Origin: Lachnospiraceae bacterium | Lineage (GTDB): Bacteria; Bacillota; Clostridia; Lachnospirales; Lachnospiraceae | Length of the DNA stretch: 64,000 bases | Assembly (NCBI GenBank): GCA_902363825.1 | Contig: CABJBK010000009.1 | Coordinates: forward strand, 102,626 to 166,625 | Reading direction: 5' to 3' | In this document: positions 41,642-51,458 of the stretch, in pieces | How positions within the stretch are numbered: position 1 is the stretch's first letter | Layout: the number at the start of each line of letters is the position of its first letter | Notes under the pieces: model-generated | Databases searched by the model: none | Seen by the model: only the letters and a program-made list of their open reading frames with translations | Told to the model about the DNA's origin: nothing | Program-made: the position numbers and the translations under genes

Positions 41642-42010
41642 ATGGTACAACAGGAAACCAGACTGAAGGTCGCTGATAACACCGGAGCAAAAGAATTATT
41701 ATGCATTCGTGTTATGGGCGGATCAACCAGAAGATATGCAAATATTGGTGATATCATTACTGCTACTGTTAAAGATGCAACACCAGGCGGCGTTGTTAAA
41801 AAAGGCGATGTTGTAAAAGCAGTAGTTGTTCGTACAGTGAAAGGTGCACGTCGTAAAGATGGTTCTTATATCAAATTTGACGAAAATGCTGCCGTTATTA
41901 TTAAAGATGACAAAACTCCAAGAGGAACCCGTATCTTTGGACCAGTAGCAAGAGAGCTTCGTGACAAACAGTTTATGAAAATTGTTTCTTTAGCTCCGGA
42001 AGTTTTATAG
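41642..42010 (+). CDS. rplN: 50S ribosomal protein L14
   Basis: 122 residues, the exact bacterial length; [18 protein letters not shown] and [24 protein letters not shown] (ends [12 protein letters not shown]) are invariant L14 features. AAGGAGG precedes the ATG. Confidence 0.98.
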   Translation: MVQQETRLKVADNTGAKELLCIRVMGGSTRRYANIGDIITATVKDATPGGVVKKGDVVKAVVVRTVKGARRKDGSYIKFDENAAVIIKDDKTPRGTRIFGPVARELRDKQFMKIVSLAPEVL

Positions 42011-42022
42011 GAGGTATTAAAG

Positions 42023-42334
42023 ATGGCATCTATGAAGATTAAAAAAGGCGATACCGTTAAGGTTATCGCTGGTAGAGATAAAGACAAAGAAGGCAAGGTC
42101 ATCGCCGTAAACAAAAAAGAAGGCACTCTCCTTGTTGAAGGTGTCAACATGATTACAAAGCATGCTAAGCCGAGCATGACCAATCAGCAGGGCGGTATCA
42201 TCCAGCAGGAAGGACCGATCGATGCTTCTAACGTAATGTATCTTCACAAAGGAAAAGCTACCAGAGTCGGATTTAAGATGGATGGAGACAAGAAGGTACG
42301 TTTCGCGAAATCAACAGGCGATGTAATTGATTAA
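42023..42334 (+). CDS. rplX: 50S ribosomal protein L24
   Basis: 103 residues; KOW motif [20 protein letters not shown] at the N-terminus and [15 protein letters not shown] later. Assembly initiator of the large subunit. AGGAGG precedes the ATG, 12 bases after rplN. Confidence 0.98.
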   Translation: MASMKIKKGDTVKVIAGRDKDKEGKVIAVNKKEGTLLVEGVNMITKHAKPSMTNQQGGIIQQEGPIDASNVMYLHKGKATRVGFKMDGDKKVRFAKSTGDVID

Positions 42335-42357
42335 TTTTGGAGAGGAGGTCCAGACAG

Positions 42358-42897
42358 TTGAATAGACTGAAAGAACAGTATCAGAACGAAATCGTTGATG
42401 CATTAATTAAAAAATTCGGATATAAAAATAAAATGGAAGTGCCAAAGCTCGATAAGATCGTTATCAACATGGGTATTGGTGAAGCGAAAGAAAATGCAAA
42501 AGTGCTGGAAGCTGCTATGAACGACATGCAGACCATCGCAGGTCAGAAGCCGATCATCACAAAAGCAAAGAACTCTATCGCAAACTTCAAGTTAAGAGAA
42601 GGAATGCCGATCGGATGCAAGGTTACATTAAGAGGAGAAAAGATGTATGATTTCCTTGATCGTCTTGTAAACCTGGCACTGCCGCGTGTGCGTGACTTTA
42701 GAGGTATCAACCCGAATTCCTTCGACGGAAGAGGAAACTACGCTCTGGGTATCAAAGAGCAGATCATCTTCCCGGAAATCGAGTTCGACAAGGTTGATAA
42801 GGTAAGAGGTATGGACGTAATTTTCGTTACTACCGCAAAGACTGACGAAGAAGCACGCGAATTATTGACACAGTTCAATATGCCATTCGCTAAATAA
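42358..42897 (+). CDS. rplE: 50S ribosomal protein L5
   Basis: 179 residues from a TTG start at 42358, chosen because it follows GGAGAGGAGG and gives the usual L5 N-terminus [16 protein letters not shown] at 42337 would include the ribosome binding site in the gene. [19 protein letters not shown] and [18 protein letters not shown] are diagnostic. Binds 5S rRNA. Confidence 0.97.
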   Translation: MNRLKEQYQNEIVDALIKKFGYKNKMEVPKLDKIVINMGIGEAKENAKVLEAAMNDMQTIAGQKPIITKAKNSIANFKLREGMPIGCKVTLRGEKMYDFLDRLVNLALPRVRDFRGINPNSFDGRGNYALGIKEQIIFPEIEFDKVDKVRGMDVIFVTTAKTDEEARELLTQFNMPFAK

Positions 42898-42915
42898 GAT
42901 TAGGAGGGAATTCAA

Positions 42916-43101
42916 ATGGCAAAAACTTCAATGAAGATTAAACAGCAGCGTAAACCGAAATTCTCTACTAGAGCATATACACGTTGCAGAATTTGTGGCC
43001 GTCCACATTCCGTATTAAGAAAATATGGTATTTGCAGAGTATGCTTCCGTGAAATGGCATACAAGGGTGAAATCCCGGGCGTTAAGAAAGCAAGCTGGTA
43101 G
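42916..43101 (+). CDS. rpsZ: 30S ribosomal protein S14, zinc-binding type Z
   Basis: 61 residues, the short zinc form: two CxxC pairs, [10 protein letters not shown] and CRVCF, hold a zinc ion. [20 protein letters not shown] is a typical start. AGGAGG precedes the ATG. A 182-base spacer follows. Confidence 0.98.
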   Translation: MAKTSMKIKQQRKPKFSTRAYTRCRICGRPHSVLRKYGICRVCFREMAYKGEIPGVKKASW

Positions 43102-43283
43102 GCCGTAGACACTGAAAAAGAGAGCAAAGCCGTTGGCTGCGCTTTCATTGGTGCGAGGTCGTTCTGTGCGATTTGTGAGATCCGGTCCGTATCCGGCACA
43201 GGTTGCACTTATCGAACAGAACATCCTTTAGGCACTGCCGTTATATGAGTAGATTTAATATAAGCAAGGAGGAAATACACGTC
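43102..43283 (+). promoter_or_regulatory. long spacer between rpsZ and rpsH
   Basis: 182 bases without a gene. AGACACTGA begins 5 bases after the rpsZ stop (43107-43115). Possible pairings include AAAGC/GCTTT and CCGG/CCGG. The same 9-mer occurs at the same place after the rpsH stop. Function unknown; RNA processing or autoregulation by S8 are possibilities. Confidence 0.45.
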
Positions 43284-43685
43284 ATGACTATGAGTGATCC
43301 AATCGCAGATATGCTTACAAGAATCCGTAATGCAAATACTGCTAAACATGATACAGTAGATGTTCCGTCATCTAAGATGAAAGTCGCTATTGCAGATATC
43401 CTGGAAAAAGAAGGATATATCACAAAGTACGAGATCGTGGAAGACGGTAACTTCAAGACCATCCGTATCACCTTAAAGTATGGTGCGGACAAGAACGAGA
43501 AGATTATCACCGGAATTAAGAGAATTTCCAAACCGGGTCTTCGCGCATACGTTGGAAAAGACGATATCCCGAAGGTACTTGGTGGCCTTGGAATCGCAAT
43601 TCTTTCCACAAACCAGGGAATCATCACTGACAAGGAAGCAAGAAAGCTTCAGGTTGGTGGAGAAGTTCTTGCGTTCGTCTGGTAG
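43284..43685 (+). CDS. rpsH: 30S ribosomal protein S8
   Basis: 133 residues from ATG 43284 ([18 protein letters not shown]); AAGGAGG lies 11 bases upstream. C-terminal [22 protein letters not shown] in part ([17 protein letters not shown]) and GGEVLAFVW are diagnostic. S8 represses the spc operon in E. coli by binding a site near rplE. Confidence 0.98.
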   Translation: MTMSDPIADMLTRIRNANTAKHDTVDVPSSKMKVAIADILEKEGYITKYEIVEDGNFKTIRITLKYGADKNEKIITGIKRISKPGLRAYVGKDDIPKVLGGLGIAILSTNQGIITDKEARKLQVGGEVLAFVW

Positions 43686-43857
43686 TCATAAGACACTGAG
43701 CGGACAGAGAAGTTTCGTTACTGGGCGCATGGGTGTCCGGTAAGAAACAAGATCAATCATCCAAAAGTATAAACCAGTCTTATGGCTGGACATACAATAA
43801 ATGAAACAATGCGGTGATGGCGCAAGCCATTCAACACAAACAATAGGAGGTACGGGC
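43686..43857 (+). promoter_or_regulatory. long spacer between rpsH and rplF
   Basis: 172 bases without a gene. AGACACTGA at 43691-43699 repeats the 9-mer found after rpsZ, again 5 bases after the stop codon. The rest contains short pairings but no convincing promoter or terminator. Confidence 0.45.
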
Positions 43858-44397
43858 ATGTCACGTATAGGAAGAATGCCAATCGCAATTCCGGACGGAG
43901 TAACCGTTACAATTGCAGAAAATAATCATGTGACTGTAAAAGGTCCTAAGGGAACTCTGGAGAGAACTCTCCCAGCAGAAATGGAAATTAAATTAGAAGG
44001 TTCTGAAGTTGTTGTTACCAGACCAAATGATTTAAAGAAAATGAAATCCTTACATGGTTTAACAAGAACATTAATTCATAACATGGTAGTTGGTGTTACG
44101 GATGGTTTCACAAAGGAACTCGAAGTAAACGGTGTAGGTTACAGAGCTTCCAAAGCTGGTAAGAAACTTACATTAAACCTTGGATATTCTCATCCGGTAG
44201 AGATGGAAGATCCAGAAGGTCTTGAGTCCAAAGTAGACGGTAACAAGATTACCATCTCAGGTATCGATAAAGAAAAAGTTGGCCAGTACGCAGCGGAAAT
44301 CAGAGATAAGAGAAGACCGGAACCTTACAAGGGCAAGGGTATCAAATATGCTGATGAAGTTATTAGACGTAAAGTTGGTAAGACTGGTAAGAAATAA
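43858..44397 (+). CDS. rplF: 50S ribosomal protein L6
   Basis: 179 residues from ATG 43858 ([19 protein letters not shown]), with AGGAGG upstream; an ATG at 43801 lies in the spacer. KTGKK end and [16 protein letters not shown] are diagnostic L6. Confidence 0.98.
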   Translation: MSRIGRMPIAIPDGVTVTIAENNHVTVKGPKGTLERTLPAEMEIKLEGSEVVVTRPNDLKKMKSLHGLTRTLIHNMVVGVTDGFTKELEVNGVGYRASKAGKKLTLNLGYSHPVEMEDPEGLESKVDGNKITISGIDKEKVGQYAAEIRDKRRPEPYKGKGIKYADEVIRRKVGKTGKK

Positions 44398-44416
44398 TTA
44401 AAGGAGTGAGACAAGA

Positions 44417-44785
44417 ATGGTTAGTAAGAAATCAAGAACAGTAGTTCGTGAAAATAAGCATAGAAGAATGCGTAATACTCTTTCTGGTACAGCTGAAAGA
44501 CCACGTCTTGCAGTATTCAGAAGCAATAATCATATGTACGCTCAGATTATTGACGATACAGTTGGAAATACCCTGGTAGCAGCTTCTACATTAGACAAAG
44601 ATGTAAAGGCAGCATGCGAGAAGACTAATAACGTAGATGCAGCAGCACAGGTTGGTACTGCAATCGCGAAAAAAGCTCTGGAAAAAGGTATTAAGACTGT
44701 TGTCTTCGACAGAGGCGGTTTCTTATATGCAGGAAAAGTAAAGGCATTAGCCGACGCAGCACGCGAAGCTGGATTAGAATTCTAG
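44417..44785 (+). CDS. rplR: 50S ribosomal protein L18
   Basis: 122 residues; [20 protein letters not shown] and [28 protein letters not shown] (ends AREAGLEF) identify L18, the 5S rRNA-binding protein. AAGGAGTG precedes the ATG. Confidence 0.98.
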   Translation: MVSKKSRTVVRENKHRRMRNTLSGTAERPRLAVFRSNNHMYAQIIDDTVGNTLVAASTLDKDVKAACEKTNNVDAAAQVGTAIAKKALEKGIKTVVFDRGGFLYAGKVKALADAAREAGLEF

Positions 44786-44831
44786 GAATCCGTAACAGGA
44801 TTCTCCAATATTTAAGGAGGAAACGAATTAC

Positions 44832-45341
44832 ATGAAACGTACAATCATTGATGCTAGTCAATTAGAATTAAACGAAAAAGTGGTATCAATCAAACGTGTA
44901 ACAAAGGTTGTTAAAGGCGGACGTAATATGCGTTTCACAGCTCTTGTCGTTGTTGGTGATGGCAATGGTCACGTGGGCGCGGGCTTAGGTAAAGCTACCG
45001 AGATCCCGGAAGCTATCCGTAAAGGAAAAGAAGACGCAATTAAGAAACTTATTACCGTGAAATTAGATGAAAATAACAGTATTACTCATGACATCATGGG
45101 TAAACACACCGGTGCTTCCGTATTATTAAAGAGAGCTCCGGAAGGTACCGGTATCATCGCTGGTGGTCCTGCACGTAACGTTTGTGAGTTAGCAGGCATC
45201 AAGAACATCCGTACCAAATCTTTAGGATCAAACAATAAGCAGAACGTAGTATTAGCTACCATCGATGCTTTAGCTCAGTTGAAGTCCCCGGAAGAAGTAG
45301 CGAAACTTCGCGGTAAATCCGTAGAAGAAGTAGTGGGTTAA
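44832..45341 (+). CDS. rpsE: 30S ribosomal protein S5
   Basis: 169 residues; the double-stranded-RNA-binding fold start [19 protein letters not shown] and [19 protein letters not shown] are diagnostic. AAGGAGG precedes the ATG. A decoding-fidelity protein. Confidence 0.98.
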   Translation: MKRTIIDASQLELNEKVVSIKRVTKVVKGGRNMRFTALVVVGDGNGHVGAGLGKATEIPEAIRKGKEDAIKKLITVKLDENNSITHDIMGKHTGASVLLKRAPEGTGIIAGGPARNVCELAGIKNIRTKSLGSNNKQNVVLATIDALAQLKSPEEVAKLRGKSVEEVVG

Positions 45342-45354
45342 GGAGGAACTTAAA

Positions 45355-45540
45355 ATGGCAGAGAAAATGTTAAAAGTAACACTTGTTAGATCAACAATCG
45401 GTGCTGTTCCAAAGAACAAAAAGACTATTGAAGCTCTTGGCTTAAAGAAAGTCAACAAGTCGGTTGAATTACCGGACAACGCTGCAACACAGGGTATGCT
45501 TCGTATGGTTGCACCTTACGTAAAAGTAGAAGAAGTCTAA
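45355..45540 (+). CDS. rpmD: 50S ribosomal protein L30
   Basis: 61 residues; KVTLVRSTIGAVPKNKKTIEALGLKK in part (LVRSTIGAVPKNKKT) is the L30 signature. AAGGAGG precedes the ATG. Confidence 0.97.
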   Translation: MAEKMLKVTLVRSTIGAVPKNKKTIEALGLKKVNKSVELPDNAATQGMLRMVAPYVKVEEV

Positions 45541-45563
45541 GAATCAGATAAGGAGGGACCAAA

Positions 45564-46004
45564 ATGGACTTATCCAATTTAAGACCTGCAGAAGGTTCAG
45601 TTCAGAGTGATAATTTCAGAAGAGGCCGTGGACACGGTTCAGGAAATGGAAAAACAGCTGGTAAGGGACATAAGGGACAGAAGGCTCGTTCCGGAGCTCC
45701 GAGACCGGGATTTGAAGGCGGACAGATGCCTTTATACAGAAGATTGCCTAAGAGAGGTTTCACTTGCAGAAACTCCAAGACAATCATCGGCATCAACATG
45801 TCTGCACTTGAAGTATTCGACAATGATGCTGTTGTTACAGTAGATACACTGATCGAAAAAGGTATCGTAAAGAACCCGAGAGATGGCGTTAAGATTCTCG
45901 GTGGCGGCGAACTTACCAAAAAACTCACCGTACAGGTAAATGCTTTCAGCGAAAGCGCAAAAGAAAAGATTGAGGCACTTGGTGGAAAAGCAGAGGTGAT
46001 CTAA
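45564..46004 (+). CDS. rplO: 50S ribosomal protein L15
   Basis: 146 residues; [12 protein letters not shown], the glycine-rich [20 protein letters not shown] and [17 protein letters not shown] are classic L15. Its stop shares a base with the secY start. Confidence 0.98.
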   Translation: MDLSNLRPAEGSVQSDNFRRGRGHGSGNGKTAGKGHKGQKARSGAPRPGFEGGQMPLYRRLPKRGFTCRNSKTIIGINMSALEVFDNDAVVTVDTLIEKGIVKNPRDGVKILGGGELTKKLTVQVNAFSESAKEKIEALGGKAEVI

Positions 46005-47320
46005 TGTTCGAGACAGTCAAAAATGCATTTAAAATTAAAGATATTAGACATAGAATCATTTTTACATTTTTTATGCTGATTGTCATTAGAATCGGATCCC
46101 AATTACCTATTCCGGGTGTAGATCAAAATGTGTTTGCACAGTGGTTTTCAAATCAGAACAGTGACGCATTTAGTTTTTTTGATGCGGTGACCGGTGGTTC
46201 ATTTTTGCAGATGTCGGTATTTGCGCTGAACATTACACCGTACATCACATCTTCCATCATCATGCAGCTGCTCACGATTGCAATTCCGAAATTAGAGGAA
46301 ATGCAGCGTGACGGCGAGGATGGCCGGAAGAAAATCGTTGAGATAACTCGTTATCTTACAATTGCACTTGCACTGATTGAATCCATTGCTATGGCAGTCG
46401 GATTTGGAAAGAACGGTTATTTGACAGCGTTTAATGCAATGAATGTATTTATGGTAATTGTTACTTTGACTGCAGGTTCGGCTGTGCTTATGTGGATTGG
46501 CGAGCGGATTACAGAGAAGGGTGTTGGAAATGGTATCTCGATCGTACTTACCATCAACATCATCTCCCGTATTCCGAGCGACTTTGCCTCATTGTTCGAG
46601 CAGTTCGTGTCAGGCAAGACAGTTGCCAAGGGAGTTCTGGCAGTTGTAATCATACTGGCGGTTATCTTGCTTACAGTTGTATTCGTAGTTCTTCTCCAGG
46701 GTGCTGAGAGAAGAATTCCGGTACAGTACTCCAAGAAGATCCAGGGAAGAAGACAGGTTGGCGGTCAGTCAACCCATATTCCGCTCAAGGTCAATACCGG
46801 CGGCGTTATCCCGGTAATCTTCGCACAGTCTCTGATGCAGTTCCCGGTCGTTATCGCTTCCCTTCTGGGAAAAGGAAACGGAACCGGAATCGGCAGCAAG
46901 ATCTTAAAGGGACTGTCCCAGTCAAACTGGTGTGACCGGAATGAACCGATCTACAGTATTGGTCTGGTCGTATATATCATTTTAATCATTGCGTTTGCAT
47001 ACTTCTATACGTCGATTACATTCAATCCGCTTGAAGTTGCGAATAATATGAAGAAAGCCGGTGGTTTTATTCCGGGCATCCGTCCAGGAAAGCCAACCAG
47101 TGACTATTTAACAAAAATCTTGAATTACATCATTTTTATAGGTGCTGCAGGATTAACGGTCGTTGCGGTACTGCCGATCTTCTTCAGCGGTATCTTTAAC
47201 GCGAACGTATCCTTCGGCGGAACTTCCATCATCATCATTGTTGGTGTTGTAATCGAGACGATCAAACAGATCGAATCCCAGATGCTGGTTCGTTACTATA
47301 AAGGATTTTTGAATGACTAA
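46004..47320 (+). CDS. secY: protein translocase subunit SecY
   Basis: 438 residues with ten predicted TM segments; channel-forming subunit of the SecYEG translocon. IGSQLPIPGVD, NITPYITSSIIMQLL and the cytoplasmic loop GRRQVGGQSTHIPLKVN are diagnostic. Starts at the rplO stop (TAATG). A 105-base gap with an 11-base-loop-range hairpin leads to adk. Confidence 0.98.
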   Translation: MFETVKNAFKIKDIRHRIIFTFFMLIVIRIGSQLPIPGVDQNVFAQWFSNQNSDAFSFFDAVTGGSFLQMSVFALNITPYITSSIIMQLLTIAIPKLEEMQRDGEDGRKKIVEITRYLTIALALIESIAMAVGFGKNGYLTAFNAMNVFMVIVTLTAGSAVLMWIGERITEKGVGNGISIVLTINIISRIPSDFASLFEQFVSGKTVAKGVLAVVIILAVILLTVVFVVLLQGAERRIPVQYSKKIQGRRQVGGQSTHIPLKVNTGGVIPVIFAQSLMQFPVVIASLLGKGNGTGIGSKILKGLSQSNWCDRNEPIYSIGLVVYIILIIAFAYFYTSITFNPLEVANNMKKAGGFIPGIRPGKPTSDYLTKILNYIIFIGAAGLTVVAVLPIFFSGIFNANVSFGGTSIIIIVGVVIETIKQIESQMLVRYYKGFLND

Positions 47321-47330
47321 TGTGTGCCTG

Positions 47331-47358
47331 TCCGGATGCGGCGAATGCTGTATCCGGA
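47331..47358 (+). other. hairpin between secY and adk
   Basis: TCCGGAT pairs with ATCCGGA across a 14-base loop, with no T-run. Possibly an mRNA processing or stability element. Confidence 0.45.
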
Positions 47359-47425
47359 TGTGGGACACTAAAGTTGTTTTTAGAGAAAAACAGGTTTATT
47401 GTGAAAATGAGGAGGCTCTTCATAT

Positions 47426-48070
47426 ATGAAGATAATTATGTTAGGCGCCCCAGGTGCCGGAAAAGGAACACAGGCGAAACAGATAGCAGACAAATATAAG
47501 ATTCCGCATATTTCAACCGGAGATATCTTCCGTGCGAACATCAAAAACAATACGGAACTTGGACAGAAAGCAAAACAGTACATGGATCAGGGACTTCTGG
47601 TTCCGGATGAACTGACCTGCGATCTGGTTATGGACAGAATTAAACAGGATGACTGCAAGAACGGCTTCATACTTGACGGATTTCCAAGAACGATTCCGCA
47701 GGCAGAGGCACTCGATGCGGCGCTTGATAAAATAAATGAAAAGATGGATTATGCCATCAATGTGGATGTTCCGGATGAGAACATCGTAAATCGTATGGGA
47801 GGCAGAAGATGCTGCTTGAACTGCGGCGCTACATACCATGTGGTTACGATCCCGACCAAGGTAGAGGGAATCTGTGACCGGTGTGGAAGTCCGGTTGTAT
47901 TAAGAGATGATGACAAGCCGGAAACCGTACAGAAGCGTCTGACGGTTTATCATGACCAGACACAGCCGCTCATCGATTATTATGAGAAACAGAGTATCTT
48001 AAAGACTGTGGATGGAACCAAGTCCATGGAAGCTGTATTTGACGACATTACAGCAATTTTGGGAGCATAA
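47426..48070 (+). CDS. adk: adenylate kinase
   Basis: 214 residues; P-loop GAPGAGKGTQAK, NMP-binding DGFPRTIPQA, and a zinc-type lid with CLNCGATYH and CDRCGSPV, the Gram-positive long form. Converts AMP and ATP to ADP. GAGGAGG precedes the ATG. Confidence 0.98.
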   Translation: MKIIMLGAPGAGKGTQAKQIADKYKIPHISTGDIFRANIKNNTELGQKAKQYMDQGLLVPDELTCDLVMDRIKQDDCKNGFILDGFPRTIPQAEALDAALDKINEKMDYAINVDVPDENIVNRMGGRRCCLNCGATYHVVTIPTKVEGICDRCGSPVVLRDDDKPETVQKRLTVYHDQTQPLIDYYEKQSILKTVDGTKSMEAVFDDITAILGA

Positions 48071-48073
48071 CAT

Positions 48074-48862
48074 ATGTCAGTAAGGGTAAAATCTGCCGAT
48101 GAAATCGCGCTGATGCGTGCAGCCGGTAAAATTCTCGCAAAAGTACATCAGGATCTGGGGCATGCCTTAAAACCGGGAATGTCAACCAAAGAGATCGACC
48201 GGCTCGGAGAGGAAATGATCCGGAGTTATGGATGTATTCCTTCCTTTTTAAACTATGAGGGATATCCGGCTTCGGTATGTGTTTCGGTAAACGATGAGGT
48301 GGTACACGGGATTCCGAGAAAAAATCATCTGATACAGGAGGGCGACATTGTAAGCCTTGACATCGGACTGATCTACAAAGGATATCATTCGGACGCGGCG
48401 CGCACACACGGTGTGGGAGAGATCAGCAAAGAGGCGGCTCTCTTAATAGAAAGAACCAGACAGAGCTTTTTTGCTGGAATGAAGTTTGCCAAAGATGGAA
48501 ATCACCTGAATGATATATCGGGAGCGATTGGTGATTATGCAGAAAGTTTTGGTTACGGCGTGGTATACGATCTGGTTGGACACGGCATTGGAACCCATTT
48601 GCATGAGGAACCGGAAATACCCAATTTCCGAACACGCAGACGTGGGCTGAAATTAAGATCAGGAATGACCTTTGCCATAGAGCCGATGATCAATGCCGGA
48701 GAGCCGGAGGTCACATGGATGGATGATGAGTGGACGGTCGTTACCGAGGATGGTTCCCTGTCTGCCCATTATGAAAATACGATCGTCATCACAGATGGAA
48801 AACCGGAGATTCTGACGCTGACCGAAGAGGAAGCGGCCGCCGGGATCTGGGTGAACGAGTGA
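48074..48862 (+). CDS. map: methionine aminopeptidase, type I
   Basis: 262 residues; removes initiator Met from new proteins. Metal ligands visible in DIGLIYKGYHSDAART, GHGIGTHLHEEPEIPN, AIEPMINAG and the late Glu of HYENTIVIT. Three bases after adk. Confidence 0.97.
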   Translation: MSVRVKSADEIALMRAAGKILAKVHQDLGHALKPGMSTKEIDRLGEEMIRSYGCIPSFLNYEGYPASVCVSVNDEVVHGIPRKNHLIQEGDIVSLDIGLIYKGYHSDAARTHGVGEISKEAALLIERTRQSFFAGMKFAKDGNHLNDISGAIGDYAESFGYGVVYDLVGHGIGTHLHEEPEIPNFRTRRRGLKLRSGMTFAIEPMINAGEPEVTWMDDEWTVVTEDGSLSAHYENTIVITDGKPEILTLTEEEAAAGIWVNE

Positions 48863-48877
48863 TTCCGGAGGAAAGCC

Positions 48878-49141
48878 ATGACAGTCAGATTCGCGAAAGT
48901 AAAAGCCGGTCATGATAAAGATCATGTTTATCTGGTGATCGGGGAAGACGAAAATAAGGTTTTCCTTGTGAATGGAACTACGAAAAAAATGCAGAATCCG
49001 AAAAAAAAGTCCAGACAACATATTCAGATTATCAAAAATCTACCGAAGAATATAACAGGGCTTTTTCTGGATGAGGCTGACTGGTCGGATGAGACCGTAA
49101 AATGTGCATTGAACGAATATGCAGCTTCTATTAATAAGTAG
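48878..49141 (+). CDS. KOW-domain RNA-binding protein (L14e-like)
   Basis: 87 residues with an N-terminal KOW-like strand pattern (MTVRFAKVKAGHDKDHVYLV) and a basic middle (KKMQNPKKKSRQH). This small protein is regularly found between map and infA in Clostridia and presumably binds RNA or the ribosome; its role is not established. GGAGGAAAG precedes the ATG. Confidence 0.85.
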   Translation: MTVRFAKVKAGHDKDHVYLVIGEDENKVFLVNGTTKKMQNPKKKSRQHIQIIKNLPKNITGLFLDEADWSDETVKCALNEYAASINK

Positions 49142-49192
49142 AAGGATCAGCAATATAACCGAAAAGAAATAATCAGGAGGATTTGTTTTAAA

Positions 49193-49411
49193 ATGTCAAA
49201 AGCAGATGTAATCGAAGTAGAAGGAACCGTTATTGAAAAGTTACCGAATGCGATGTTTCAGGTAGAACTGGAAAATGGCCATCAGGTACTTGCCCATATC
49301 AGCGGAAAGCTGCGTATGAATTTCATCCGTATCTTACCGGGTGATAAAGTAACCATTGAAATGTCCCCATATGATCTGACCAAGGGAAGAATCATCTGGA
49401 GAGACAAATAA
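49193..49411 (+). CDS. infA: translation initiation factor IF-1
   Basis: 72 residues, the standard length; [22 protein letters not shown] and [20 protein letters not shown] in part ([18 protein letters not shown]) are diagnostic. Blocks the A site during initiation. CAGGAGG precedes the ATG. Confidence 0.98.
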   Translation: MSKADVIEVEGTVIEKLPNAMFQVELENGHQVLAHISGKLRMNFIRILPGDKVTIEMSPYDLTKGRIIWRDK

Positions 49412-49417
49412 ATCAGA

Positions 49418-49448
49418 AAAAAAGCGTGGAAAAACGTCTTGCTTTTTT
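49418..49448 (+). terminator. weak intrinsic terminator after infA
   Basis: AAAAAAGC (49418-49425) pairs with GCTTTTTT (49441-49448) over a 15-base loop. A/T-rich stem, so partial termination is more likely than full. Confidence 0.5.
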
Positions 49449-49467
49449 GTGGGACGTATGCTAAAAT
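49439..49467 (+). promoter_or_regulatory. internal promoter for rpmJ-rpsM-rpsK-rpsD-rpoA-rplQ
   Basis: TTGCTT (49439-49444), 17-base spacer, TAAAAT (49462-49467). It overlaps the terminator arm and would let the alpha-operon part be transcribed separately. Confidence 0.5.
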
Positions 49468-49549
49468 GCTAATTGACGCTTTTTAGAAAGCCTGAGAATC
49501 CCATGCGAAATGGGGAAGACAGGGCATTTATAGAAAGGAGGACTTTGCT

Positions 49550-49663
49550 GTGAAGGTAAGATCATCAGTTAAACCGATTTGCGAAAAATGCAAAGTTATC
49601 AAGAGAAAGGGAAGCATCAGAATTATCTGTGAGAACCCGAAGCATAAACAGAGACAGGGTTAA
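49550..49663 (+). CDS. rpmJ: 50S ribosomal protein L36
   Basis: 37 residues from a GTG start: [20 protein letters not shown], then [14 protein letters not shown]. The zinc ligands CxxC, C and H are present. GAAAGGAGG precedes the GTG. Too small for most gene finders but certain by sequence and position. Confidence 0.96.
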   Translation: MKVRSSVKPICEKCKVIKRKGSIRIICENPKHKQRQG

Positions 49664-49927
49664 TTTCCGTCTGTTTAGCAAATTCATTATGTGCGGCTGT
49701 CAGTGAATGTATTCACTGATTCATAATAAAAACTGGAAACACGCGGATGCGTGTTCCCTCTTTTCTGTTGTCTTTTGATACCGAGAGGACGGCAGAGTTT
49801 GTTATATTTATCAATTACCAAGGATGGGCAGGTGTATGCACACATTTCAGGCCGGGAAACCGGAGCTGCATGGGTTTGCCAGATTCCTTAAAACAACTAA
49901 GAAATCTTTATGGAGGTGTAAACACAC
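49664..49927 (+). promoter_or_regulatory. spacer between rpmJ and rpsM
   Basis: 264 bases. Contains a perfect hairpin TCAGTGAA-TGTA-TTCACTGA (49700-49719) and a second, GGAAACACGC with GCGTGTTCC (49735-49757, one bulge), followed by T-rich sequence. The second may be an attenuator. No clear promoter or reading frame. Confidence 0.45.
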
Positions 49928-50296
49928 ATGGCTCGTATCGCAGGTGTAGATTTACCAAGAGAAAAACGTGTTGAGATCGGTCTGACTTATATCTACGGAA
50001 TCGGAAGAGTAAGTTCTAACCGCATCCTTGCTGAAGCAAAAGTAGATCCGAATACTCGTTGTAAGGATTTGACAGACGATGAAGTAAAGAGAATCAGCGC
50101 TGTCATCGATGAATCCCAGACAGTAGAAGGTGATTTAAGAAGAGAAATCGCTCTTAATATTAAGAGATTACAGGAAATCGGATGCTATCGTGGTATCCGT
50201 CACAGAAAAGGACTTCCGGTTCGTGGTCAGAAGACAAAGACCAATGCAAGAACAAGAAAAGGTCCGAAGAGAACAGTTGCAAACAAGAAGAAATAA
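49928..50296 (+). CDS. rpsM: 30S ribosomal protein S13
   Basis: 122 residues; [26 protein letters not shown] in part ([14 protein letters not shown]) and the tail [17 protein letters not shown] are diagnostic. TGGAGGTG precedes the ATG. Confidence 0.98.
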   Translation: MARIAGVDLPREKRVEIGLTYIYGIGRVSSNRILAEAKVDPNTRCKDLTDDEVKRISAVIDESQTVEGDLRREIALNIKRLQEIGCYRGIRHRKGLPVRGQKTKTNARTRKGPKRTVANKKK

Positions 50297-50353
50297 GGAT
50301 TAAATACTTGCAACAGGCAAATTATTTAGAAAAGAAAGTAGGTTAGTTTAGAT

Positions 50354-50749
50354 ATGGCTAATAAAGTTACAAAAAAAGTGACAAAAAAGCGTGTAAAGAA
50401 AAACGTTGAACACGGACAGGCACATATTCAGTCATCTTTCAACAATACGATCGTAACACTTACAGATGCTGAAGGAAACGCTTTATCATGGGCAAGTGCT
50501 GGTGGTCTCGGATTTAGAGGTTCAAAGAAATCTACTCCATATGCTGCACAGATGGCAGCTGAAACTGCTACAAAAGCAGCTTTAATTCATGGTTTAAAAA
50601 CAGTTGACGTTATGGTTAAAGGACCAGGTTCAGGTAGAGAAGCAGCAATTCGTGCGCTTCAGGCCTGCGGACTCGAAGTCGTTTCCATCAGAGACGTAAC
50701 TCCGGTACCTCACAATGGATGTCGTCCACCAAAACGCAGAAGAGTCTAA
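50354..50749 (+). CDS. rpsK: 30S ribosomal protein S11
   Basis: 131 residues; [40 protein letters not shown] and [16 protein letters not shown] are diagnostic S11 (platform). The upstream site is weak (AAGTAGG). Confidence 0.98.
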   Translation: MANKVTKKVTKKRVKKNVEHGQAHIQSSFNNTIVTLTDAEGNALSWASAGGLGFRGSKKSTPYAAQMAAETATKAALIHGLKTVDVMVKGPGSGREAAIRALQACGLEVVSIRDVTPVPHNGCRPPKRRRV

Positions 50750-50768
50750 TTAGGAGGTATGATTTAAG

Positions 50769-51362
50769 ATGGCAGTTAATAAAGTTCCTGTTCTGAAAAG
50801 ATGCAGATCTCTTGGTTTAGAGCCAAGTTATTTAGGATATGATAAAAAATCCAATAGAGAATTAAAAAGAGCAAATAAGAAGATGTCTGAGTACGCACTT
50901 CAGCTCAGAGAGAAACAGAAAGCAAAATTCATCTATGGTGTGCTGGAAAAACCTTTCCACAACTATTATGAAAAAGCTGATATGATGAAGGGAATGACAG
51001 GTACAAACCTGATGACGATCTTAGAGAGCAGACTGGATAACGTAATCTTCCGTCTGGGCTTCGCAAGAACAAGAAAAGAAGCAAGACAGATCGTAGATCA
51101 CAAGTTCGTAACTGTAAACGGAAAGAAAGTAAACATTCCTTCTTACTTAGTAAAAGCTGGCGATGTGATCGAAATCGACGAGAAACACAAAAACAGCCAG
51201 AGAATGAAAGACGTTGTAGAAGTTGCCGGTGGCAGATTAGTACCGGAATGGCTTGACGTTGATACTGAGAAGTTACAGGGAACTGTGAAGGAATTACCTT
51301 CCAGAGAAATGATCGATGTACCGGTAGACGAAATGCTGATTGTCGAGTTATATTCAAAATAA
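50769..51362 (+). CDS. rpsD: 30S ribosomal protein S4
   Basis: 197 residues; S4 RNA-binding domain with RLDNVIFRLGFARTRKEARQ and VNGKKVNIPSYLVKAGD. Early assembly protein; S4 regulates the alpha operon in several bacteria. The N-terminal zinc Cys cluster of some homologues is absent. TTAGGAGG precedes the ATG. Confidence 0.97.
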   Translation: MAVNKVPVLKRCRSLGLEPSYLGYDKKSNRELKRANKKMSEYALQLREKQKAKFIYGVLEKPFHNYYEKADMMKGMTGTNLMTILESRLDNVIFRLGFARTRKEARQIVDHKFVTVNGKKVNIPSYLVKAGDVIEIDEKHKNSQRMKDVVEVAGGRLVPEWLDVDTEKLQGTVKELPSREMIDVPVDEMLIVELYSK

Positions 51363-51373
51363 TAGCGCAGGAT

Positions 51374-51402
51374 AATAGCATCAATTTTATATTGATGCTA
51401 TT
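51374..51402 (+). other. perfect hairpin between rpsD and rpoA
   Basis: AATAGCATCAAT pairs perfectly (12 bp) with ATTGATGCTATT over a 5-base loop. There is no T-run after it, so processing, stability or partial attenuation is more likely than strong termination; it could tune RNA polymerase against ribosomal protein levels. Confidence 0.6.
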
Positions 51403-51458
51403 GTATGCATTGACACGATATATGTATGGATACCCGAAAAGAAGGAGGGACTTTAAGC

